This document shows positions 56,644 to 64,000 of a stretch of 64,000 bases of DNA, piece by piece. This stretch comes from an uncultured Flavobacteriales bacterium (GTDB taxonomy: Bacteria > Bacteroidota > Bacteroidia > Flavobacteriales > Schleiferiaceae): the NCBI GenBank assembly GCA_905478295.1, contig CAJQHZ010000037.1, positions 62,001-126,000 of the forward strand, in the 5' to 3' direction. A program made the position numbers and the translations under genes. The notes under the pieces were generated by a model, which saw only the letters and a program-made list of their open reading frames with translations, made no database searches and was not told the origin of the DNA. How positions within the stretch are numbered: the stretch's first letter is position 1; every line of letters starts with the position of its first letter.

Positions 56644-58971
56644 ATGTTCAATAAATACACAGAGGTTCATCCCTGGAAAATCATTGAAAAAGGTTGGAGT
56701 CCTTCCAACCACCCGAAGAGTGAAAGTCTATTTTCTATCGGAAATGGTCGAATGGGCCAACGGGCCAATTTTGAGGAAACTTATACTGGACAAAGCCTAC
56801 AAGGTTCCTACATCGCGGGGGTATACTATCCTGATAAAACACGTGTAGGTTGGTGGAAAAATGGTTATCCTGAATACTTCGCCAAAGTACTTAACTCCTG
56901 TAACTGGATCGGTTTAAATGTTAAAGTGGATGGTGAGACTTTAGATCTAAACACCGCTGTCGCAGTAAATGATTTTTACCGTGAACTGGATATGCAGAGT
57001 GGGCTTTTGAAGCGCTCCTTTCAAGCCACCCTTCCTTCAGGAAAAATGCTCGCGATCAAGACTGAAAGATTTGTAAGTATCGTAAAGGACGAAATCGGAG
57101 CACTGTCCTACAGCATTGTACCTATCAACTTCTCCGGTTCCATTGAAATATGTTCTTACCTGGACTTTGATGTGGAAAACGAGGACAGTAATTACAATGA
57201 AAAATTCTGGGAATCGGTCAGCTGCGGACAAGAGAACGGGAGCAGTTATGTACACGCAAGAACAAAGAAAACCAGCTATGAGGTTAGCGTAGCCATGCAT
57301 AATTACTCGGCTATTGACGGGGCCTCTGTGGCATGGGATCCCACCACTGAAGCAACTCATATGTGCGTTTGTGAATGCGCGTCATTCAAGGTTCAACAAG
57401 GGCAAACCCTGCAAGTGAATAAATTCGCTGCCGTGCTGTCAAGCATGAATCATTCCGCTGCAGTTTTAGATGTAAACGCAGCCACTAGCGCCGCGTCAGC
57501 GGCGCACGCAGGCTATACCCAATTGCGCAATGAACATGCTGCAGCTTGGCACAACAAATGGGAAACCTCAGATATCGAAATAGAAGGTGATGCAGAAGCA
57601 CAGCAAGGCATCCGCTTCAACATCTTCCACATGAACCAGACCTTCACGGGTGTTGACAATAGATTGAACATCGGTCCGAAAGGATTTACCGGCGAAAAAT
57701 ACGGCGGTTCGACCTACTGGGATACAGAAGCCTATTGTTTGCCATTCTACCTCGCTACGGCACAGCCGGAGGTCGCGAAGAACTTGTGTTTGTACCGTTA
57801 CAAGCAGCTCGATAAGGCGATCGAAAACGCAGGCAAACTCGGGTTCAAAGACGGTGCAGCCTTGTACCCGATGGTCACAATGAACGGCGAGGAATGCCAC
57901 AACGAGTGGGAAATCACTTTTGAGGAAATCCACCGCAATGCAGCCATCGCATATGGCGTGTTCGACTACATACGTCACACACAAGATTGGGGCTATTTGG
58001 CCGAAGGAGGATTTGAAGTATTGCTAGGTATTAGCCGATTCTGGTCCGGGCGTGTGAATTGGTCCCAGGAAAAAGAAGCGTACGTAATGTTAGGTGTGAC
58101 TGGGCCGAACGAGTACGAGAACAACATCAACAACAACTGGTACACCAACCGCATGGCGGCGTGGACCTTGGAGTGGACGCTTGAAGCCTACAATTGGCTC
58201 GCAGAAAATGCTGCGGACGTGCTAAACGCTATCGCGAGCAAAACTACCCTGAACGCAGACACAGAATTCGCGAAGTGGAACGACATCATCGCGAAGATGT
58301 ACTACCCGAAGAGTGAGAAATTGGGCGTGGTATTGCAGCAGGACGGGTTCCTTGATAAGGAGCAGCTTACTGTGGACGACCTCCGCCTGGACGAGCGTCC
58401 GATCAACCAGCATTGGAGCTGGGACCGGATCCTGCGTTCGATCTTCATCAAGCAAGCGGATGTGATGCAAGGCTACTACTTCTTGAACCACCTTTACGAC
58501 CAAGAGGAAGTAACGCGTAACTTTGATTTCTACGAGCCAAAGACCGTGCACGAAAGCTCCCTGAGCCCGTGTGTGCACGCCATCCTTGCTGCTCAGATTG
58601 ACTACCCAGAGAAAGCCTACGAAATGTATTTGCGTACCTCTCGTTTGGACATCGACGATTACAACCGCGAAGTTCACGAAGGGTTGCATATCACCTCGAT
58701 GGCGGGAACTTGGATGTCCGTAGTTCAAGGATTCGGCGGTATGAAGATTCGTGACGAAGAATTGCATTTCACACCAAAGCTCCCAACACAGTGGAAGGGC
58801 CTTACCTTCTCCATCCTTTGGAGAGGCGCTACGCTTAAAGCGAACCTCACAGCCCAAAGCATGACCATCGAGAACGTGAGTGGCGCTCCTGCTAAATTCG
58901 CGATCGACGGCCAATGGTTTGAAGTAGCGGCAGGTGAAAAAGCATCCACGGCAGCTGCTGCAATGGCATAA
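56644..58971 (+). CDS. GH65 maltose-type phosphorylase
   Basis: The 775-residue protein matches GH65 disaccharide phosphorylases. It has an N-terminal super-sandwich, an (alpha/alpha)6 barrel, and a C-terminal beta domain. The general acid glutamate is Glu490 in TGPNEYENNINNNWYTN, and the phosphate-binding loop KTVHESSLSP lies near residue 640. There is no signal peptide, so it is cytoplasmic. Maltose is the likeliest substrate because pgmB is adjacent and GH13 enzymes follow, but trehalose, kojibiose or nigerose cannot be excluded. Codons are richer in C at third positions than in earlier genes. Confidence 0.9.
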   Translation: MFNKYTEVHPWKIIEKGWSPSNHPKSESLFSIGNGRMGQRANFEETYTGQSLQGSYIAGVYYPDKTRVGWWKNGYPEYFAKVLNSCNWIGLNVKVDGETLDLNTAVAVNDFYRELDMQSGLLKRSFQATLPSGKMLAIKTERFVSIVKDEIGALSYSIVPINFSGSIEICSYLDFDVENEDSNYNEKFWESVSCGQENGSSYVHARTKKTSYEVSVAMHNYSAIDGASVAWDPTTEATHMCVCECASFKVQQGQTLQVNKFAAVLSSMNHSAAVLDVNAATSAASAAHAGYTQLRNEHAAAWHNKWETSDIEIEGDAEAQQGIRFNIFHMNQTFTGVDNRLNIGPKGFTGEKYGGSTYWDTEAYCLPFYLATAQPEVAKNLCLYRYKQLDKAIENAGKLGFKDGAALYPMVTMNGEECHNEWEITFEEIHRNAAIAYGVFDYIRHTQDWGYLAEGGFEVLLGISRFWSGRVNWSQEKEAYVMLGVTGPNEYENNINNNWYTNRMAAWTLEWTLEAYNWLAENAADVLNAIASKTTLNADTEFAKWNDIIAKMYYPKSEKLGVVLQQDGFLDKEQLTVDDLRLDERPINQHWSWDRILRSIFIKQADVMQGYYFLNHLYDQEEVTRNFDFYEPKTVHESSLSPCVHAILAAQIDYPEKAYEMYLRTSRLDIDDYNREVHEGLHITSMAGTWMSVVQGFGGMKIRDEELHFTPKLPTQWKGLTFSILWRGATLKANLTAQSMTIENVSGAPAKFAIDGQWFEVAAGEKASTAAAAMA

Positions 58972-58990
58972 TGAATTGATACTATCTTAG

Positions 58991-59015
58991 AAAGGCGCCA
59001 CGTGCGCCTTTTTTT
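58991..59015 (+). terminator. Terminator between GH65 and the first GH13 gene
   Basis: AAAGGCGC pairs with GCGCCTTT across a five-base loop and is followed by TTTT. Only 12 bases separate it from the next start codon, and no -7 element is visible there, so some read-through must serve the amylase genes. Confidence 0.8.
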
Positions 59016-59027
59016 AGCCCACAGAAC

Positions 59028-61283
59028 ATGAAGAAATTTTTAACGGTATTCTCCATCGGCGTAGCACTCGCAGCTTGTGAGGTTGCGCCCTCTGCTGCCC
59101 TTCGCATGCAGGCCTCAGGTCTGGCTTCACCGCACGTTCATCACGGTATGCAGAGTAGTTTCATTGTAAACGACTATGTAAATGGCCTACTCGAATTACC
59201 AAGTGGCCTAGACTTCGACGGCGAAGTAATCACTGGCTCCCTCGAACATGAACTGAACGTAGCACATATTGACGGTGATGGCGAAGACCTATTTGTGCCC
59301 TTCTTTAGAGGTGCTAAACGTGCCATCACCATGAGCATTCCCGGTTTCGAAGGAGAAGAGGTAAAGGTCAAAGGTGTATTCAACGCATGGAATAGCAATG
59401 CCACATTCTTGGAATGGAACGGCAACGCTTGGGAAGCGCCATTGGTGCTTGCGCCTGGTGAATATGCATACAAACTCGTCGTGAACGGCAAAGAAGTATT
59501 GGATCCTTCGAATGCGGTTACCGTCCCCAATGGATTTGGAAGTTTCAACAATGTCTTGACCGTGGAAGGCGGCGGTGGCGAAGCGCCTGTGGCTATTGAT
59601 TTCCAGTTCGTGCAAGAAGGCTCGTTGCGATTTTCTAGTATCCCGGAAGACCAAGAGGTTTTGGCCTTCTACAACAACCGCGCTGTTGACGTTGTACGAG
59701 ATGAAGACGGCCTATCCGTCTGGATTCCAGATGAAGCAAAAGATTGGGAACGCGCTTGGATCAGATTGTATACCGCAAGGAATGGCCAACACGGCGGGGA
59801 TTGGCTGATCCCATTGAAGTTTGGTGAGGTGGTCATTGATACGAAGCAATTAGACCGAAAAGATTGGCACACTTCCATCATGTATTTCGCTATGGTGGAC
59901 CGATTCTTCAACGGCAACCCTAGAAACGATAAGCCCGTTCAAGACTCCACCGTGCATCCTCGTGCCAACTACCAAGGCGGCGATATTGAGGGAATACGCC
60001 TAAAATTGGCCGATGGATATTTTGATGCGCTCCATACAAACACCCTTTGGATCAGCCCAATCACACAAAATCCTGAAGATGCTTGGGGCCTTTGGAACCA
60101 AGGAGGGCCCGTAAGTACATTCTCTGGATACCACGGGTATTGGCCCATTAGCAACATCAAACCGGACCACCGTTTTGCTTCTCCTGAAGAGCTGCGTTTG
60201 TTCCTCGAAGATGCCCATGCGAATGAGCAAAACGTACTGCTCGATTATGTGGCCAACCACGTCCATGAATTGCACCCGGTGTTCCAGAAACACCCGAATT
60301 GGGCCACCAACAAATACACCGCAGACGGACGACTCAATACCCAACTTTGGGATGAGGAACGCTTGACGACGTGGTTTGACACCTTTATGCCGACCCTCGA
60401 ACTTCGCAACGACACCGTAGCCGACCTAATGAGTGATAGCGCGCTGGTATGGATCACAGAATACGACTTCGACGGCTTCCGCCACGATGCGACCAAGCAC
60501 ATCCCGATGAATTTCACGCGTTTGCTCACACAGAAAATTCGTACTGCGAGCGATAACCACATATATCAGATTGGGGAAACCTACGGCTCGGACGAGCTTA
60601 TTGCCAGCTATGTCGGCAGTGGAAAGGTCGATGCCCAATTCAACTTCAACCTCTATGATGCAGCGTTCGAAGCCTTCACACAAGAAGGAGCAACGTTTGA
60701 CCGCTTGCGCAAGGCTTTGGAAAGTAGCCTTACCTACTACGGCCACCACCATTTGATGGGGAATATTTCGGGCAATCAGGACAAGCCGCGCTTCTCCTCT
60801 ATGGCCTCGGGACACCTGAGCATGAGTGAAGACAGCAAGCTTGCTGGGTGGACACGTGAAATCCCAGAACCTACAGAGCGTGGATATAGAAAAATGGCGG
60901 CGATGCACGCCTTCAATATTGCCGTTCCTGGTATTCCTATTCTTTACTACGGCGACGAGATTGCCCTTCACGGCGGGAACGATCCGGACAACAGAAAGAT
61001 GATGTCGTTCGACTTTTCGCCGCGTCAGCAGCAGCTCTTTGATCGCATTGCGCGCCTAAACGAAAATCGGACCAACATCATGGCCTTGAACTATGGTTCA
61101 ACGACCATTCATCAACCTGAACCGCACCTGCTCATCATTGTGCGCAAGTATATGGAACAGGAGGTACGCTTCTTCTTTAACAACAGTAACGAAGACCGCT
61201 ACCTCAAAGACTGGGACATCAGTGTTCCTGCAGACGGCGAAATCTACCAAACCCGCAATTGCGGCCAATTCAACCAAGACTAA
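59028..61283 (+). CDS. GH13 alpha-amylase-family lipoprotein (neopullulanase/SusA-like)
   Basis: The 751-residue protein has a lipobox (LAAC, Cys17) and is predicted to be anchored in the envelope. Two early-set domains fill about residues 30 to 285, then a GH13 barrel. Catalytic residues are visible: DYVANH near 406, the nucleophile Asp487 in GFRHDATKH and the acid/base Glu517 in IGETYGS. Region IV reads GNQD rather than the usual NHD, with Gln584 in place of the conserved histidine and Asp585 retained. It likely cleaves alpha-glucans. Exact specificity, whether neopullulanase, cyclomaltodextrinase or alpha-amylase, is uncertain. Confidence 0.88.
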   Translation: MKKFLTVFSIGVALAACEVAPSAALRMQASGLASPHVHHGMQSSFIVNDYVNGLLELPSGLDFDGEVITGSLEHELNVAHIDGDGEDLFVPFFRGAKRAITMSIPGFEGEEVKVKGVFNAWNSNATFLEWNGNAWEAPLVLAPGEYAYKLVVNGKEVLDPSNAVTVPNGFGSFNNVLTVEGGGGEAPVAIDFQFVQEGSLRFSSIPEDQEVLAFYNNRAVDVVRDEDGLSVWIPDEAKDWERAWIRLYTARNGQHGGDWLIPLKFGEVVIDTKQLDRKDWHTSIMYFAMVDRFFNGNPRNDKPVQDSTVHPRANYQGGDIEGIRLKLADGYFDALHTNTLWISPITQNPEDAWGLWNQGGPVSTFSGYHGYWPISNIKPDHRFASPEELRLFLEDAHANEQNVLLDYVANHVHELHPVFQKHPNWATNKYTADGRLNTQLWDEERLTTWFDTFMPTLELRNDTVADLMSDSALVWITEYDFDGFRHDATKHIPMNFTRLLTQKIRTASDNHIYQIGETYGSDELIASYVGSGKVDAQFNFNLYDAAFEAFTQEGATFDRLRKALESSLTYYGHHHLMGNISGNQDKPRFSSMASGHLSMSEDSKLAGWTREIPEPTERGYRKMAAMHAFNIAVPGIPILYYGDEIALHGGNDPDNRKMMSFDFSPRQQQLFDRIARLNENRTNIMALNYGSTTIHQPEPHLLIIVRKYMEQEVRFFFNNSNEDRYLKDWDISVPADGEIYQTRNCGQFNQD

Positions 61284-61293
61284 TTCACTTACC

Positions 61294-62643
61294 ATGAAAA
61301 GAACACTTCTTATTGCCTTCGCTGCCGCAACAGCATTGTTGGCTTGCCAGCCTGCTGCGCCTGTCGCCTCTTTGCCTGAATACGATGGCCCTAAGCGCCC
61401 AGAATGGGCAGCTAGCGACAATGTTTATGAAGTAAACGTCAGACAATACACGGAGGAAGGCACATTGAAAGCCTTCCAATCACACCTTCCACGATTAGCT
61501 GAGATGGGCGTAGATATTTTGTGGTTCATGCCCATTCAACCCATCGGTGTAGAAAACCGCAAAGGCGAGCTAGGCTCTTACTACAGTATCTCAGACTATA
61601 CCGCAGTAAATCCGAATTTTGGAACCTTAGAAGACTTTCAATCCATCGTAAACCAGGCTCATGAACTAGGTATGAAAGTTATCCTTGATTGGGTGGCAAA
61701 TCATACTTCATTTGACCATGTTTGGGTAACAGAGCGTCCCGAGTTCTATACCAAAGATGATGAAGGCAACTTCCCTATTGTTGCCATTGATAATGATGGT
61801 AATCCTACAGATTGGACCGATGTTGCCGATCTGAATTACGAAGCACCCGGTATGCGTGAGGCTATGATTGCTGAAATGGATTGGTGGATTGCAAACGCAG
61901 GTATTGACGGGTTCCGTTGCGATGTGGCGGGATTTGTTCCTATCGATTTCTGGAATACTGCAATTACCACTTTACGCGCTAATAACGGCCCTCTCTTCAT
62001 GTTGGCCGAATGGGAAGACCCAGCGCTTATCGAAGCTGGTTTTAATGCTGTTTATGGTTGGGAATTCCACCACATTATGAATGAAGTAGCAAAAGGACAT
62101 AAAAGCGTAAGCGCTATCGCTGAATATGCAGCGAAATGCGATACCGTTTGGCCTACTGAAACCATGAAAATGTACTTCAACACCAACCACGATGAAAACA
62201 GTTGGAACGGCACCGTTGAAGAGCGTATGGGTGATCTAGGCAATGCTATGTATATACTCGCGTCTATGATGAAGCGCAGCTTCCCGTTAATCTATTCCGG
62301 TCAGGAAGCAGGTCTGAATCATCGTTACCCTTTCTTTAGTAAAGACACCGTCGGTTTGGATTGGTCAAAGTCACATGCACAATCAGATTTCTTTGCGCAA
62401 ATGTTGGCGTTAAAACACGAGCATCAGGCATTATTCAATGGTGAGCTCGGTTATGACATGGCGTTAGAAATAGATACTGCAACGAACAGTATGCGTATCT
62501 GGCGAGGCGAAGAGGGCGAGACGGATGAAGTGATTGCCATCTTCGAATTCAGCGAAGTTCCTGGCGATTTCGAGGCACCGGAAAATTTTGATCTTGTTAT
62601 TGAAGTAAAAGGCGCACAAATTTGGGCTTCAAAATTGGACTAA
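61294..62643 (+). CDS. GH13 alpha-amylase-family lipoprotein, second copy
   Basis: From MKRTLLIAFAAATALLAC the product is 449 residues with a lipobox (Cys18). The GH13 regions are complete: DWVANHTSF, nucleophile Asp210 in GFRCDVAGF, acid/base Glu239 in LAEWED and Asp300 in TNHDENSW. There is no N-terminal beta domain, unlike its neighbour. An upstream extension to 61093 overlaps the first GH13 and lacks a signal sequence, so I reject it. It probably shares alpha-glucan breakdown with the neighbour at the cell surface or in the periplasm. Confidence 0.92.
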   Translation: MKRTLLIAFAAATALLACQPAAPVASLPEYDGPKRPEWAASDNVYEVNVRQYTEEGTLKAFQSHLPRLAEMGVDILWFMPIQPIGVENRKGELGSYYSISDYTAVNPNFGTLEDFQSIVNQAHELGMKVILDWVANHTSFDHVWVTERPEFYTKDDEGNFPIVAIDNDGNPTDWTDVADLNYEAPGMREAMIAEMDWWIANAGIDGFRCDVAGFVPIDFWNTAITTLRANNGPLFMLAEWEDPALIEAGFNAVYGWEFHHIMNEVAKGHKSVSAIAEYAAKCDTVWPTETMKMYFNTNHDENSWNGTVEERMGDLGNAMYILASMMKRSFPLIYSGQEAGLNHRYPFFSKDTVGLDWSKSHAQSDFFAQMLALKHEHQALFNGELGYDMALEIDTATNSMRIWRGEEGETDEVIAIFEFSEVPGDFEAPENFDLVIEVKGAQIWASKLD

Positions 62644-62651
62644 TCCTTTTG

Positions 62652-62659
62652 TACCTTTA
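62652..62659 (+). promoter_or_regulatory. Possible -7 element for the BCCP-like gene
   Basis: TACCTTTA is one base off TAnnTTTG and lies 20 bases before the start codon. Confidence 0.4.
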
Positions 62660-62679
62660 GTCTCTCAAAGAACCACCGC

Positions 62680-63180
62680 ATGTACAAGATCGCAGGTAAA
62701 AATTCATTTGAGGTTTCACCTGAAGCCAATGCCGCAGAGGGATTGCTCGACGGAACCTACTATAAACTGGACGTCGAAAAGATTGACTCGAGAACTTGGC
62801 ATATCCTAAAAGAGTATAAATCCTATTACGTACAATGGGTAGAGCGCGCAGAAGACTCGAAAACGTTTACTCTGAAAATAAACGGACAGACGATGGTCTT
62901 AGAGGCGAAAGACCAATACGATCTATTGCTTGAAAAGATGGGAATTGCCGGGGGAGCTTCTTCGAAAGCCACTAAACTAAAAGCCCCAATGCCTGGTAAA
63001 GTCTTAGAGATTATGGTTGAAACGGGTCAAGAGATTGCTAAAGGAGAAGGTTTACTCATCTTAGAAGCGATGAAAATGGAGAACATGCTGAAATCCGAAC
63101 AGGACGGAATTGTAAAATCCGTGAACGTTTCGGTAGGTGATGCTGTTGAGAAGAATAACGTACTAATAGAATTTGAATAA
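62680..63180 (+). CDS. Biotin carboxyl carrier-like protein
   Basis: The 166-residue protein has an N-terminal beta-rich region and a C-terminal biotinyl domain from about residue 100 (KAPMPGKVLEIMVETGQEI). The biotin-accepting lysine is in EAMKMENML near residue 130. Similar proteins are the BCCP subunits of propionyl- or acyl-CoA carboxylases in Bacteroidota. Here no carboxylase or carboxyltransferase gene is adjacent in the window, so its partner is unknown. It lacks the AccB thumb segment. Confidence 0.88.
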   Translation: MYKIAGKNSFEVSPEANAAEGLLDGTYYKLDVEKIDSRTWHILKEYKSYYVQWVERAEDSKTFTLKINGQTMVLEAKDQYDLLLEKMGIAGGASSKATKLKAPMPGKVLEIMVETGQEIAKGEGLLILEAMKMENMLKSEQDGIVKSVNVSVGDAVEKNNVLIEFE

Positions 63181-63181
63181 C

Positions 63182-63652
63182 ATGAAAAAGGCATTACTCC
63201 TAACTGCATTTGGTGCATTGATCGTCGCCTGTAACCCTACAGCGGATACACCAGCAGAAAACCAAGAAGGCCACGACCATAAACACGAGAGCATGGCTCC
63301 AAAGGAAATGGACGAAGCTACTGGTCGCGTATTCTTTGCAAACCTTGAAAACGGCGATACCTTAAGCAACCCTATTTACATAGAGTACGGCGTTGAAGGC
63401 ATGGATGTTCGCCCAGCCGGTGAGATCGTAGAAGGCACGGGGCACCATCACTTGTTGATTGGCAATGCATTCCTCGCAAAAGGCGAGGTAGTACCTGCCG
63501 ATAGCGTAAATATCCACTACGGCGGCGGTCAAACTTCAGATACCGTAACACTTCCTATGGGCGAAGTTCGTTTGGGTATGCAGTTCGCCAACGGCGTACA
63601 TGCTTCTTACGGCCGCGATATGAGCGCCTCAATTAAGGTGTTTGTGAAGTAA
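63182..63652 (+). CDS. DUF4399 family lipoprotein
   Basis: From MKKALLLTAFG the product is 156 residues with a lipobox (VAC, Cys15), then a His/Glu-rich stretch (GHDHKHES). A DUF4399-type domain follows, with FANLENGDTLSNPIYIEYGVEGM, GTGHHHLLIG and GEVRLGMQFANGVHASYG. The His-rich segment could bind metal. A TTG nine bases upstream is a less likely start. It begins one base after the BCCP-like stop, so they may be co-transcribed. The function is not established. Confidence 0.8.
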   Translation: MKKALLLTAFGALIVACNPTADTPAENQEGHDHKHESMAPKEMDEATGRVFFANLENGDTLSNPIYIEYGVEGMDVRPAGEIVEGTGHHHLLIGNAFLAKGEVVPADSVNIHYGGGQTSDTVTLPMGEVRLGMQFANGVHASYGRDMSASIKVFVK

Positions 63653-63674
63653 GTTTCAGACTATATAGACTACC

Positions 63675-63702
63675 AAAGCCATCCAGCCGGGTGGCTTTTT
63701 TT
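63675..63702 (+). terminator. Terminator after the DUF4399 gene
   Basis: AAAGCCATCC pairs with GGGTGGCTTT across an AGCC loop with one G-U pair, followed by TTTT. Confidence 0.8.
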
Positions 63703-63735
63703 ATACGATACATTCTGGATAAGCGTTTCCTATTT

Positions 63736-63933
63736 ATGGAAGCATTTATCACCCACCTCTTTATGAAATGCGTTTACATCCTCCAAGTGATGGGTGGCAC
63801 ACCGGGTGAATACGGCTACGGCTATTACCTCGCTAACATCCTTGTATTTGTCGTGCTCCAGCCAGGGCTGATACTCCTCTTTTTTATCCTTTGGAGAAGA
63901 GAGCGAAGGTTGAATAACGCTTTAAAAACGTAA
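63736..63933 (+). CDS. Small membrane protein of unknown function
   Basis: From ATG 63736 the product is 65 residues with one or two hydrophobic segments (FITHLFMKCVYILQVMG and YYLANILVFVVLQPGLILLFFILWRR) and a basic C-terminal tail (RRERRLNNALKT). A longer frame starting with GTG at 63691 lies inside the previous terminator, so it is rejected. I do not recognise the family. The composition and position argue for a genuine small inner-membrane protein, but the evidence is thin. Confidence 0.5.
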   Translation: MEAFITHLFMKCVYILQVMGGTPGEYGYGYYLANILVFVVLQPGLILLFFILWRRERRLNNALKT

Positions 63934-63937
63934 TCAA

Positions 63938-64000
63938 TTACCTACTCTTAAAAGCGTTAATGGCGTCCTTTGCTTCCTTGCTCAGAATCAGTTCTCCACT
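63938..64000 (-). CDS. 3' end of a minus-strand gene (truncated by the window)
   Basis: A minus-strand frame runs in from the right edge and stops with TAA at 63938. It encodes the C-terminal residues SGELILSKEAKDAINAFKSR. It is convergent with the small membrane protein gene. Twenty residues are too few to name the family. Confidence 0.55.
   Translation of the reverse strand, partial: SGELILSKEAKDAINAFKSR

Noticed and set aside
58222-58914. A 230-codon minus-strand open frame inside the GH65 gene
   Set aside because: It is antisense to a confirmed GH65 coding region with intact catalytic motifs and resembles no family; it follows from the codon bias of that gene.
60426-60971. A 181-codon minus-strand open frame inside the first GH13 gene
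   Set aside because: It is antisense to the GH13 catalytic domain, and its translation shows no coherent domain.
61093-61293. Upstream extension of the second GH13 gene
   Set aside because: It lies within the preceding gene and removes the signal peptide and lipobox that begin at 61294.

Overview
The window looks like chromosomal DNA from a member of the Bacteroidota, most likely the order Flavobacteriales. I infer this from SusC/SusD proteins, type IX secretion (T9SS) sorting domains, DUF4292 and EnvC-like gene order, a zinc-free ribosomal protein L32, an IF-2 with a long Pro/Ala/Lys-rich N-terminus, and -7 promoter elements of the Bacteroidota form TAnnTTTG. A marine Cryomorphaceae or Schleiferiaceae-like organism would fit, but the genus cannot be fixed from the sequence. 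I see no phage, insertion sequence, CRISPR array, rRNA or tRNA.

Positions 1 to 13,200 carry a dense plus-strand housekeeping run: the end of a polysaccharide flippase, dut, a sugar nucleotidyltransferase, a TPR protein, a DUF4292 lipoprotein, an EnvC-like protein, an ArsC-family protein, a DMT exporter, yicC, gmk, nadD, an AddB-like nuclease and a PLP-dependent dehydratase. A convergent minus-strand operon (13,276 to 16,200) couples riboflavin synthase to a LytTR regulator and a TPR histidine kinase. Next come a leucyl aminopeptidase, a PdxA with an unusual basic extension, DUF177-rpmF, and fabH-accB-accC for fatty acid synthesis. Positions 22,900 to 41,000 hold msrA, asd, a lamin-tail protein, purQ, a giant T9SS beta-propeller protein, aspS, tadA, a sodium:solute symporter and the infB-nusA-rimP operon. 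That operon has a hairpin and a palindrome in its leader and promoter.

Positions 41,900 to 62,650 appear to form one maltodextrin utilisation region. On the minus strand are a T9SS protein with starch-binding-like modules, an MFS sugar transporter, two small exported proteins, SusD and SusC. An AraC-type regulator lies among them on the plus strand. On the plus strand are pfkA, gapA, a BadF-family sugar kinase, beta-phosphoglucomutase, a GH65 maltose-type phosphorylase and two GH13 lipoproteins. A Nudix-fold regulator sits between the halves, divergent from pfkA. The inferred flow is: surface amylases cut alpha-glucans, SusCD and the MFS import maltose or maltodextrins, GH65 yields glucose plus beta-glucose-1-phosphate, the mutase and kinase yield glucose-6-phosphate, and PfkA and GapA carry glycolysis on.

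The most interesting signal is a perfect 9+3+9 palindrome between the Nudix regulator and pfkA, with a degenerate copy over the susC -7 element. It suggests that one regulator joins polysaccharide uptake to the core glycolytic genes. The window ends with a BCCP-like protein, a DUF4399 lipoprotein, a small membrane protein and the 3' end of a minus-strand gene.
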